Assembly (NCBI RefSeq): GCF_000328665.1
Contig: NC_019977.1
Span: 1,604,011 to 1,668,010 of the forward strand
DNA: 64,000 bases
Direction: 5' to 3'
From: Methanomethylovorans hollandica DSM 15978
Lineage (GTDB): Archaea; Halobacteriota; Methanosarcinia; Methanosarcinales; Methanosarcinaceae
The notes below the pieces were generated by a model. It did no database searches, was not told the origin of the DNA, and saw only the letters and a program-made list of their open reading frames with translations. Shown here piece by piece: positions 54,431 through 62,863 of this stretch. Numbering within the stretch: position 1 is the stretch's first letter; each line of letters opens with the position of its first letter. A program made the translations under genes and the position numbers.

Positions 54431-55046
54431 TGTTATGTTCGACCGGGAAACACAAGTTGTTGACTGTAGGCATGGGATGGGACTTGGAAGAGGAGGGGGT
54501 CTCGCACAAAGAGGCACGCTTTCTGAAACCGGAAGATCCGATGTTATAGCAATTGCAATGAGCCCCGGAAGGAGACATATCACAAAACCTGTATGCGAAA
54601 TTACCTACGGTATGCGTCGCGAAGAAATACAGGTGAGCGTCCTGGTACTTAATACAGGATCAGGCATACCTGATACTAACATGGGTTCCGGTACCTTCGG
54701 GATATCACCCGAGGAAGTGGCCCAGATCTCAAGGCATAAACTTGCGGTCATACATACAGGCAATGTAAGGGACCATGTGATCAAGAAAGTAAGGAACATA
54801 CTTGAACAAGTGAATGTTCCTGCCATTATCGTGTGTCAAACTCCCGTAGATTTTGAGGATTTTGCAATGGCAGGTGTGAAGACAAGGCTTGTGAAACCAA
54901 AAGATAAGGATATTGTGACAAAAGGAAAAGTAATGGAAATTGTGACAGGGATTACACGAGGCGAATCATGTTCAAGGGAAAAATTGAACGAACTCGTGAA
55001 AGCCGTGAAAACCACAATGAAATCATTAGATGTTAGGAGTGTATGA
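54423..55046 (+). CDS. mcrC: Methyl-coenzyme M reductase operon protein C, 207 aa
   Basis: Component of the ATP-dependent system that activates Mcr by reducing its nickel cofactor F430. Typical motifs: VDCRHGMGLGRGGGLAQRGT at residues about 13-32 and VLVLNTGSGIPDTNMGSGTF. Upstream it overlaps mcrD; mcrG starts 2 nt after its stop. Confidence 0.96.
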   Translation: MSDVMFDRETQVVDCRHGMGLGRGGGLAQRGTLSETGRSDVIAIAMSPGRRHITKPVCEITYGMRREEIQVSVLVLNTGSGIPDTNMGSGTFGISPEEVAQISRHKLAVIHTGNVRDHVIKKVRNILEQVNVPAIIVCQTPVDFEDFAMAGVKTRLVKPKDKDIVTKGKVMEIVTGITRGESCSREKLNELVKAVKTTMKSLDVRSV

Positions 55047-55048
55047 TT

Positions 55049-55798
55049 ATGGCATATAAACCACAGTACTACCCAGGTGCAACATCTGTTGCAGCAAACA
55101 GAAGGAAACACATGTCTGGCGATGTGGAAAAGCTCAGGGAGATCTCCGATGACGACCTGACTATGATCCTCGGGCACCGCCCAGCAGGCAGCGACTACCG
55201 CAGCACCCACCCACCACTTGCAGAGATGGGTGAGCCAGAGTGCTCTATTAGACAGACTGTAGAACCAACCCCAGGAGCCAAAGCCGGTGACAGGGTAAGA
55301 TATGTACAGTTCGTAGACTCAATGTACAATGGTCCATCTGTACCATACTTCAGATCCTACGGTGCAGCCATTAAGTTCAGAGGCGTGGACCCAGGTACTC
55401 TTTCCGGTCGTCAGGTCGTTGAGGCCCGTGAGAGAGACATGGAAGAGGTTGCCAAGTTCCAGATAGAAACAGAGATGTTCGACCCCGCACTTTCAAGCCT
55501 TAGAGGCGCAACTGTGCACGGCCACTCCCTGAGACTTCAGGAAGATGGTGTAATGTTCGACATGCTGGACAGGGCAAGACTCGAGGAAGACGGTATCGTG
55601 AAGATGCACAAGGACCAGGTAGGAAGACCTATAGACAAAAAGGTTCAGCTTGGAAAGCCAATGTCTGCAAAGGAAGCAGCAAAGAGGACAACCATCTACC
55701 GTGTGGACAACGTTGCTTACAGGAGCGACAAAGAAGTTATTGAATGGGTCCACAGAGTGTTCGATCAGAGAACAAAATACGGATTCAAGCCGGAATAA
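55049..55798 (+). CDS. mcrG: Methyl-coenzyme M reductase subunit gamma, 249 aa
   Basis: Gamma subunit of the hexameric enzyme. It begins MAYKPQYYPGATSVAANRRK and has DDDLTMILGHRPAGSDYRST around residues 32-51. The ATG at 55049 gives the known N-terminus and better spacing to the GGAG box than the ATG at 55043. Confidence 0.97.
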   Translation: MAYKPQYYPGATSVAANRRKHMSGDVEKLREISDDDLTMILGHRPAGSDYRSTHPPLAEMGEPECSIRQTVEPTPGAKAGDRVRYVQFVDSMYNGPSVPYFRSYGAAIKFRGVDPGTLSGRQVVEARERDMEEVAKFQIETEMFDPALSSLRGATVHGHSLRLQEDGVMFDMLDRARLEEDGIVKMHKDQVGRPIDKKVQLGKPMSAKEAAKRTTIYRVDNVAYRSDKEVIEWVHRVFDQRTKYGFKPE

Positions 55799-55812
55799 TC
55801 GAGGTGACATAA

Positions 55813-57528
55813 ATGGCAGCAGACAAAAAGATGTTCGCAAAGCACTTGGAGATCAAGTTCACAAAAGAGCACGGTGCCAACAAGATGGAAGGTGGCAAGA
55901 TCACTGACATGGTTGGTAAGTACTACAGGCTCGGTGTTGACCAGAACCCAAGGAAAGTTGAAATGAAGAAGGCAGGTCAGGAGCTCGCCAAGAAGAGAGG
56001 ACTTGTCGGTTACAACCCCATGATGCACTGTGGTGGTATTCCACTCGGTCAGAGAGCACTTACTCCATCCTTCATATCAGGCACTGACATGATGGTAGAG
56101 GTCGACGACCTGCACTACGTGAACAACGCTGCAATGCAGCAGATGTGGGATGACATCAGGAGAACCTGTATCGTCGGTATAGACTTAGCCCACGAGACCC
56201 TTGAGAAGAGACTGGGTATCGAGGTCACACCAGAAACCATCAACTTCTACCTTGAGACACTCAACCACGCCCTTCCAGGCGGCGCAGTGGTCCAGGAACA
56301 CATGGTAGAGACCCACCCCGCACTTGTGGATGACTGTTACTGTAAGATCTTCACCGGTGACGATGAGCTTGCAGATGAAATAGACAAGCAGTTCCTTATT
56401 GATATCAACAAGGAATTCCCCGAAGAGCAGGCAGCTCAGATTAAGGCAGCTATCGGAAAGACAACCTGGCAGGCAGCCCACATCCCAACCGTGGTCAGCA
56501 GGGTAACAGACGGTGCCCAGACTACCAGATGGATGGCCATGCAGGTCGGTATGTCCTTCATCTCCGCATACAGCATGTGTGCCGGTGAGGCAGCAGTTGC
56601 TGACCTTTCATATGCCGCAAAGCACGCTGGTGTCATCTCCATGGGTGAGATGCTTCCTGCAAGACGTGCACGTGGTCCAAACGAACCAGGAGGAATTTCC
56701 TTTGGTCATCTCTCAGATATCGTACAGACCAGCCGTGTAGACCCAGAAGACCCAGCACACGTAGCCCTTGAGGTAGTCGGTGCAGGCTGTATGCTCTACG
56801 ACCAGATCTGGCTTGGATCATACATGTCCGGTGGTGTGGGTTTCACACAGTACGCAACAGCTGCATACACCAACAACATCCTGGATGACAACCTGTACTA
56901 CAATGTCGACTACATCAACGACAAGTACAACGGTGCAGCCAAGAAGGGTACCGACAACAAGGTAAAGGCCACTCTGGAAGTTGTCAAGGACATCGCCACA
57001 GAGTCCACCCTGTACGGTATGGAGAACTACGAGAAATACCCAACTGCACTCGAGGACCACTTTGGAGGATCCCAGAGGGCAACTGTGCTCTCCGCTGCAG
57101 CAGGTGCTGCAACCGCTATCGCAACTGGTAACGGAAATGCCGGTCTGTCCGGATGGTACCTCTCTATGTACCTGCACAAGGAAGGCCATGGCCGTCTCGG
57201 TTTCTTCGGTTTCGACCTGCAGGACCAGTGCGGTGCAACCAACGTGTTGTCCTACCAGTCCGACGAGGGTCTGCCTGTTGAGCTGCGTGGACCAAACTAC
57301 CCCAACTACGCCATGAACGTAGGTCACCAGGGTGGATACGCTGCAATAGCATGTGCAGCACACGCAGGCCGCGGCGACGCATATGCAGTGAACCCACTCA
57401 TCAAGGTCTGTTTCGCAGACAACCTCCTGCCCTTTGACTTTACAGCTCCAAGGAAGGAATTCGGTAGGGGCGCACTGCGCGAGTTCATGCCTGCTGGTGA
57501 GAGATCACTCATCATCCCGGCAAAGTAA
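55813..57528 (+). CDS. mcrA: Methyl-coenzyme M reductase subunit alpha, 571 aa
   Basis: Catalytic subunit holding F430. [17 protein letters not shown] around residues 283-299 contains the Arg that Mmp10 methylates, and [16 protein letters not shown] around 460-475 carries the Gly converted to thioglycine and the Cys that is often S-methylated. Thioglycine formation needs YcaO/TfuA, not seen in this window. The sequence is fully intact and a terminator follows. Confidence 0.98.
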   Translation: MAADKKMFAKHLEIKFTKEHGANKMEGGKITDMVGKYYRLGVDQNPRKVEMKKAGQELAKKRGLVGYNPMMHCGGIPLGQRALTPSFISGTDMMVEVDDLHYVNNAAMQQMWDDIRRTCIVGIDLAHETLEKRLGIEVTPETINFYLETLNHALPGGAVVQEHMVETHPALVDDCYCKIFTGDDELADEIDKQFLIDINKEFPEEQAAQIKAAIGKTTWQAAHIPTVVSRVTDGAQTTRWMAMQVGMSFISAYSMCAGEAAVADLSYAAKHAGVISMGEMLPARRARGPNEPGGISFGHLSDIVQTSRVDPEDPAHVALEVVGAGCMLYDQIWLGSYMSGGVGFTQYATAAYTNNILDDNLYYNVDYINDKYNGAAKKGTDNKVKATLEVVKDIATESTLYGMENYEKYPTALEDHFGGSQRATVLSAAAGAATAIATGNGNAGLSGWYLSMYLHKEGHGRLGFFGFDLQDQCGATNVLSYQSDEGLPVELRGPNYPNYAMNVGHQGGYAAIACAAHAGRGDAYAVNPLIKVCFADNLLPFDFTAPRKEFGRGALREFMPAGERSLIIPAK

Positions 57529-57547
57529 ATCAAAAAGTAAAATACAG

Positions 57548-57578
57548 GTAGGCTTCATGCCTACTTTTTTCTCTTTTT
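57548..57578 (+). terminator. Hairpin-T terminator of the mcr operon
   Basis: GTAGGC (57548-57553), loop TTCAT, GCCTAC (57559-57564), then six T and a further T-rich run to 57578. It lies 20 nt after the mcrA stop codon and looks like an intrinsic terminator. Confidence 0.8.
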
Positions 57579-57702
57579 TCATACTATAACCCCATATTCC
57601 AGCGGCTTATTCTGCTGACTTTCCTAACTGTTATATATCATGCAATTCTTTTTCATATAGTACATTTAGGCTTATACTGCCCGTTTTCATGGAGTGTCAC
57701 CT

Positions 57703-59754
57703 ATGCAATATAGTCTGGGAATAGATGCCGGCGGAACTTTTACAGATGCTGTCCTCATTCGTGATACGGATGGGGCCATCGTGCAGAAAACAAAGGTAAT
57801 TACCACATATCCTGATCCATTAGATGGGATAAGCAGGGCCATCGATGAACTGGATAAGGAATATACCCGCAATGTTAAACTGGTGTCAGTTTCCACCACA
57901 CTTTCCACCAATACTATCCTTGAGGACACCGGATTTCCTGTGGCTGCTATCCTCGTTGGAGATTATGCTATACCACAGGAGGGATTCCCCACACCTAATT
58001 ATATTATGGTTAACGGCGGCCATACAAGTAATGGTGAAGAGGCTGCTCCTCTGGACGAGGAGAAAGTAAGGAATTTCGCTCTGGAGGTAAAGGACAAGGT
58101 AGCTGCATTTGCTGTTTCTGCCTTCTTCAGCAATAGGAACTCGGACCACGAGCTCAGGGTGAAGCACATAATTACGGAACTGACTGGACTGCCGGTAGTA
58201 TGTGGGCATGAACTGTCCCAGGAAGTGGGAGCATATGACCGTGCGATAACAGCATATCTCAATGCCCAGTTGCTGCCCATCACACATAATTTTATACAGT
58301 CCATACTGAAGGATATTCATGCAAGAGGTATTGAGGCAAACCTTCTCATGTTAAAGTGTGATGGCTCTGTGATAGGTATGGAAGAAGCATTGGAGCGTCC
58401 GATAGAATCAATCTTCTCAGGTCCTGCCGCAAGCCTTGTAGGTGCTTCCTACCTTACAAAACTGGACACTTGTGCCATGATAGACGTAGGTGGCACCAGT
58501 ACCGATGTCGCTCTTATAAAAAATGGTGTGCCTGAGCTCAGTGAGCATGGAGCCATTGTAGGAGGCTGGAAGACAATGGTCAAAGCTGTCCGCATGGAAA
58601 CCTCAGCCACCGGAGGAGATAGTCATGTATGGATCAGCGATCGCAAATTCCACGTGGGGCCCCGCAGGGTCATTCCGCTCTGCCGTGCAGCACAGCAATA
58701 TCCGGGTTTTCTAAAGCAGCTTCATGAGAGTAAGAGTCCTTCAAAGAAACTTCTTGATGAGAATGTGCAATCCACTAAATATTTTGTTCGCACTGGATTC
58801 AGACCTATAGGACTGACAAAAAGTGAGGAAGAGATATATGATTATATTTTGCATACTCCTGTATCCTATGTTGACCTCTTCCAGAAAATGAAAAAGCATC
58901 CAAGCACCTATGCTATAGATAACCTCATCAAAAAGCGTCTGATACAGCCTATAGGTTTCACTCCGACGGATATGCTCCATGTACTTGGAGAAATGCAGAA
59001 ATGGGACACTGAAGCTTCTATTGCAGGTGCTGAAAAACTGGCAAAATTATTGCAGCTAGATAAAGAAGAATTCTGCCGACAAGTGAAAAGAAAGGTAGCA
59101 AGAAACATGGCATCAGCCCTGATCTCCTACCTCATAGAAGGTATACCGGCCGATATTGTGCAGCGTATCCTTTCAGCTGAGAATTTTACCCGTTTTAAGG
59201 TCGAAACACCTGTTGTACTACTGGGTGGACCTGTGTGGGCGTTCAAGGAAGAGATGGAAAAACTCATTGATGCGCAGTTCATAGTACCTGAGAATGCTGA
59301 TGTGGGCAATGCAGCAGGTGCACTGGTAGGCAAAGGCATAAAAAGAGTGGACATCCTTATTAAGAAACACTTTGCTCCCATTACCGGAGAAGGTGTCTCG
59401 AATGAGGAGCTAAAAGAGGCAAAAGAAGTTGTGGAATACTTCGTATTCACCCCTGAGGGAAGAAAGGTCTTTACTGACCATGTCGAAGCCATAGCATTCG
59501 CGACAGAAACCGGTAAAAAGATAGTAATGGACTATATGATAGCTGCGGGTTATTGTAGCAACGATGTGGGTATCGAGGTCACCAGAAAAGATATGGTGAT
59601 CACCGAAGGGGAAATGCCCATGGAATCCAAGATCATAGTGGTGGGTGTGGGAACATCCCACATAGTGATGGAAAAGAGCTGTATCCCCGAATATATGCGT
59701 AAAAAAGCATTCAGTTTCAGCAAGGCGCTTGATGGATCATATTCCGGAAAATGA
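57703..59754 (+). CDS. Hydantoinase/oxoprolinase family protein, 683 aa
   Basis: ASKHA-fold protein of the hydantoinase A/oxoprolinase family. The N-terminal phosphate-binding loop GIDAGGTFTDAVLIRDTDGA, the middle ERPIESIFSGPAASLVGASY and the second loop MIDVGGTSTDVALIKNG are typical. The C-terminal 300 residues differ from classic HyuA: a long helical region, a TPVVLLGGPVWAFKEEMEKL element, then a domain with FVFTPEGRKVFTDHVEAIAF. There is no HyuB partner. The ATG at 57703 has a GGAG box at 8 nt. Its place after mcr may hint at a role in methanogen metabolism; the substrate is unknown. Confidence 0.85.
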   Translation: MQYSLGIDAGGTFTDAVLIRDTDGAIVQKTKVITTYPDPLDGISRAIDELDKEYTRNVKLVSVSTTLSTNTILEDTGFPVAAILVGDYAIPQEGFPTPNYIMVNGGHTSNGEEAAPLDEEKVRNFALEVKDKVAAFAVSAFFSNRNSDHELRVKHIITELTGLPVVCGHELSQEVGAYDRAITAYLNAQLLPITHNFIQSILKDIHARGIEANLLMLKCDGSVIGMEEALERPIESIFSGPAASLVGASYLTKLDTCAMIDVGGTSTDVALIKNGVPELSEHGAIVGGWKTMVKAVRMETSATGGDSHVWISDRKFHVGPRRVIPLCRAAQQYPGFLKQLHESKSPSKKLLDENVQSTKYFVRTGFRPIGLTKSEEEIYDYILHTPVSYVDLFQKMKKHPSTYAIDNLIKKRLIQPIGFTPTDMLHVLGEMQKWDTEASIAGAEKLAKLLQLDKEEFCRQVKRKVARNMASALISYLIEGIPADIVQRILSAENFTRFKVETPVVLLGGPVWAFKEEMEKLIDAQFIVPENADVGNAAGALVGKGIKRVDILIKKHFAPITGEGVSNEELKEAKEVVEYFVFTPEGRKVFTDHVEAIAFATETGKKIVMDYMIAAGYCSNDVGIEVTRKDMVITEGEMPMESKIIVVGVGTSHIVMEKSCIPEYMRKKAFSFSKALDGSYSGK

Positions 59755-61038
59755 TCATTCATCAAGCATTTCTATTTTTGCTCCGATGGAACTAATTTCC
59801 TCAAAGAATTTAGGATACGAGATGGACACAGAGTCAGCAGTATCTATCGTGGTTTTTCCGGCAACCATTGCTGCAAGGGTCAATGCCATCACTATCCTGT
59901 GGTCATGCCATCCATGTAGATCTGCTCCGGCGAGCTTGCCGCCAGTGATAGTAAGACTGTCTGGCTCCTCTTTGATCATGATACCCATCTTTGAAAGTTC
60001 CACTGCCATGGCATGCAACCTGTCGGTCTCTTTATAGCGCACATGCTTTGCATTGCCTATCACAGTCACGCCATCGGCAACAGCAGCAAGTACTGCTACA
60101 GTGGGGACAAGATCAGGGGTGGCTCCGGCATCGAAGTTTATGCCTTTAAGTTGTTTTCCTTCAACTGTCACAACACCTTGTTGCGCGTCCCACTGCACCT
60201 CTGCCCCCATGAGCCTCAGCACATTGATGATCTCGGAATCACCCTGCTTTGAAGGGAAAAGATTATGGACAGTGATGCATGAGCCAAGCATTGCTGCAGC
60301 TGCAAGCAGATAGGAAGCAGAAGAAAAATCTCCCGGAACAGTGTAATCTTTAAGATCGTACTGCTGATTTGCAGGAATGATGAACTTAATACCATTGGAT
60401 TCATCCACAAGTATCTTTACTCCTGCTTCCTGTAACATTTCTACTGTAATGTCCACGTAAGGTCTGGACTTCAGCTCTCCTTTTATGGAAAGGATCGTAT
60501 CTTCAGTGGCAAGGGGACAAGCCATGAGCAATGCAGAAATGAACTGCGAGCTCATGGAACCATCTATCTCAGCGGCAGAGCCTTTGAGCCCGCCTCTTAC
60601 TACAATGGGAGCACAGCCGTTGTTCCTTGTGGAAAATACGTCTACATTAAGCCTGTTGAGCACATCCAGAAGCGGCTGATTGGGCCTTCCTCTGATGGAA
60701 CTGTCACCTGTTAGCACTGTCGCGCCATTTGCCAGTGAAGATATGGCGGTCATGAGGCGCAGAGTAGTACCAGAGTTCTTCACATCTATTACATCATCAG
60801 GAACACCGGGTTTTCCCTTCATGCCTATTATATGCAGATCACCATTGACTTTTTCTATTTTAGCTCCTAATTTTTCACAAGCTGCTACGGTTGCCAGTGT
60901 ATCTGCTGACAATAAGGGTTTTCTTACGATGCATTCGCAGGAAAGCGCACCTATGGTAATAGCACGATGCGTATAACTTTTGGACGTCGGTGCGTTCAAC
61001 TCTCCGCCAATATTTGAGACATCAACTGAAACCCTCAT
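59755..61038 (-). CDS. aroA: 3-phosphoshikimate 1-carboxyvinyltransferase (EPSP synthase), 427 aa
   Basis: Sixth step of the shikimate pathway, joining PEP and shikimate 3-phosphate. Motifs: SKSYTHRAITIGALS at the N-terminus, NSGTTLRLMTAIS and RGRPNQPLLDVLNRL, and RYKETDRLHAMAVELSKMG near residue 330. The stop directly abuts the stop of the convergent hydantoinase-like gene. Confidence 0.96.
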   Translation of the reverse strand: MRVSVDVSNIGGELNAPTSKSYTHRAITIGALSCECIVRKPLLSADTLATVAACEKLGAKIEKVNGDLHIIGMKGKPGVPDDVIDVKNSGTTLRLMTAISSLANGATVLTGDSSIRGRPNQPLLDVLNRLNVDVFSTRNNGCAPIVVRGGLKGSAAEIDGSMSSQFISALLMACPLATEDTILSIKGELKSRPYVDITVEMLQEAGVKILVDESNGIKFIIPANQQYDLKDYTVPGDFSSASYLLAAAAMLGSCITVHNLFPSKQGDSEIINVLRLMGAEVQWDAQQGVVTVEGKQLKGINFDAGATPDLVPTVAVLAAVADGVTVIGNAKHVRYKETDRLHAMAVELSKMGIMIKEEPDSLTITGGKLAGADLHGWHDHRIVMALTLAAMVAGKTTIDTADSVSISYPKFFEEISSIGAKIEMLDE

Positions 61039-61143
61039 TTGTGTACAACCTCATCTTGCAAAACTTCTGCTGATGGAAACTAAAAGCTGCCAAAGCATTC
61101 CAATCGCAAAGATAATACTCCACAATGCCTATTAACCTTATTG

Positions 61144-61596
61144 ATGGCAAAAGGACCTACATGTTACACAATCGGATATGGGGATCGTACTCTTGAGGAA
61201 TTCATATCCCTGATACTGAACAGCAATATCACCCACCTTATAGATGTAAGGCATTATCCCCATTCATGGATGGAGGATTTTGACAAGGAATCATTGCAGA
61301 CAATACTTCCAAAGAATGGGATCGCTTATGTGCACTGTGCCGGGGTGGGTGGCATGCGGGAAAGCTCTTACAGTGAATATATGGAAACAGAAGAATTCAA
61401 CAACAGTTTTACCAGGCTTGTTGCTTTCATATTGGAAGTAAATAGCATAGATGGAAACCCGGTCTTAATGTGTGCTGAAAAGAATCCTAAGGACTGCCAC
61501 AGGAGATACCTGGCACAGCACCTGGAACAACAATCGGGAATAGAAATAGTGCATCTGACCGAGACAGGTCAGATGGATCTGTGTTCTTTTTTCTGA
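61144..61596 (+). CDS. DUF488 family protein, 150 aa
   Basis: Small protein of the DUF488 family. It shows TIGYGDRTLEEFISLILN at the start, ITHLIDVRHYPHSWMEDFDK around residue 30 and the C-terminal LMCAEKNPKDCHRRYLAQHL, which holds the conserved Cys/His cluster. The biochemical role is unknown. The ATG at 61144 is one codon after an alternative TTG. It is transcribed away from aroA. Confidence 0.88.
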   Translation: MAKGPTCYTIGYGDRTLEEFISLILNSNITHLIDVRHYPHSWMEDFDKESLQTILPKNGIAYVHCAGVGGMRESSYSEYMETEEFNNSFTRLVAFILEVNSIDGNPVLMCAEKNPKDCHRRYLAQHLEQQSGIEIVHLTETGQMDLCSFF

Positions 61597-61602
61597 TAGT
61601 TA

Positions 61603-62460
61603 TTACATTGACCGAAGACGAGCTACCCTTTCTTCAGTTGCAGGATGTGTCCGGAACAGATTGCTTAAGCCGCCTCCTTTCAGAGGATTGACTATGAACA
61701 TGTGGGCAGTATTGTCCGATGCCTGCACATCTCCCCGCCTTGGCCGGTAGAGAGTCGCACCAGATTCCAGCTTTTCCAGTGCACTTGCTAGAGCCCATGG
61801 TTTTTTAGATATCCTTGCTCCCTCTTCATCGGCAGCAAACTCCCTTGATCTGGATATGGCAAGCTGGATGATGGTGGCTGCAAGAGGGGCTACAATGGCC
61901 AATGCTAAAAAGCCAAGTATATTGTTACTTCCTTCTTCATCACGACCTCCTAGTCCCCCAAATATGGCTGCCCACTGTACCCATGTGGCGATCATGGAGA
62001 TAACACCTGCAATGGTCGCTGCGATCGCACTAATCAGCGTGTCCCTGTTTTTCACATGAGCCATTTCATGTGCCAGTACGCCCTCAAGCTCTTCTGTGGT
62101 CAGAAGGTCCAATATACCTGTAGTGGCAGCTACAGCTGCATGCTTGGGATCTCTGCCGGTTGCAAAGGCATTGGGCATAGCCGTATGGACTATATAGACC
62201 TTGGGCATGGGCATGTCTGCAAGGGTTGCAAGCTTCTTCACTATGTTGTGCAGTTGTGGATGTTCTGAAGCAGTTACCTCTTGTGCCTTGTACATGCGCA
62301 GTACGATCTTATCACTGTACCAGTAAGTACCGAAGTTCATGATTATAGCAAATAAAAAGGCTATAATCATTCCCGAAGGCCCTCCGATGAGCCTTCCCAC
62401 TATGACCAGCAGACCGGTCAAAGATGCCAATAACAAAGTTGTTTTTAGCATGTTTCCCAT
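61603..62460 (-). CDS. htpX: HtpX family membrane zinc protease, 285 aa
   Basis: M48B metalloprotease for quality control of membrane proteins. Zinc-binding HEMAH lies near residue 139, with the third ligand in [15 protein letters not shown] around 210-225. Two helices precede the active site and two follow it. The ATG at 62460 has a GAGG box 10 nt upstream. The upstream gap holds two inverted repeats that may regulate it. Confidence 0.94.
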   Translation of the reverse strand: MGNMLKTTLLLASLTGLLVIVGRLIGGPSGMIIAFLFAIIMNFGTYWYSDKIVLRMYKAQEVTASEHPQLHNIVKKLATLADMPMPKVYIVHTAMPNAFATGRDPKHAAVAATTGILDLLTTEELEGVLAHEMAHVKNRDTLISAIAATIAGVISMIATWVQWAAIFGGLGGRDEEGSNNILGFLALAIVAPLAATIIQLAISRSREFAADEEGARISKKPWALASALEKLESGATLYRPRRGDVQASDNTAHMFIVNPLKGGGLSNLFRTHPATEERVARLRSM

Positions 62461-62503
62461 ATTGTTTTTACCTCAAGGATCTCTTTTGAATTTCTCATAA
62501 ATT

Positions 62504-62541
62504 TACATATACTATATGTATGTCCATCTATAAAAATAGAT
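62504..62541. promoter_or_regulatory. Two inverted repeats upstream of htpX
   Basis: TACATATACTATATGTA (62504-62520) is an exact 17-nt palindrome around one central base, 44-60 nt upstream of the htpX start. ATCTATAAAAATAGAT (62526-62541) is a second exact repeat with a 4-nt spacer, 6 nt further upstream. Both overlap the region where a TATA box would lie, as expected for a repressor operator. Confidence 0.5.
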
Positions 62542-62590
62542 CTGCTCAGAATAAATATATAAATTTAGTGTAAAAAGTGGTATGTCACGC

Positions 62591-62860
62591 TCACATCTCT
62601 TCGATGGTGATGTTCTCCTCTTTTTCCATCTCAATGATAAGAGCTTCCAGTTCTTTCATTTCCTGCTCCATATCCTGTACCTCAGTGTCGGTTATACTTA
62701 CATTGCCTTCCGATAATATCGCATCAGCAGCCGCAGTATTATTTGTAAGAGATATTTGAGATGAGGGTGCTTCAGAAGCAGTATCACTTTTATCTGCACA
62801 TCCGGAAATTACAAGGCCACAGGCCATAATGACAAGGATATAAATACTAGCATATTTAAT
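62591..62860 (-). CDS. Small lipoprotein, 89 aa, apparent AUU start
   Basis: The first in-frame ATG (62827) would give MACGLVISGC without a charged N-terminus. An ATT at 62860, with AGGAGG (62869-62874) exactly 8 nt upstream, gives a full lipoprotein signal: one Lys, the hydrophobic stretch YASIYILVIMACGLVI and lipobox ISGC. The mature part is Ser/Thr-rich, then acidic and helical (DMEQEMKELEALIIEMEKEE). It follows the stop of the upstream gene by 3 nt, and its ribosome binding site lies inside that gene's last codons. Confidence 0.75.
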   Translation of the reverse strand: MKYASIYILVIMACGLVISGCADKSDTASEAPSSQISLTNNTAAADAILSEGNVSITDTEVQDMEQEMKELEALIIEMEKEENITIEEM

Positions 62861-62863
62861 ATT

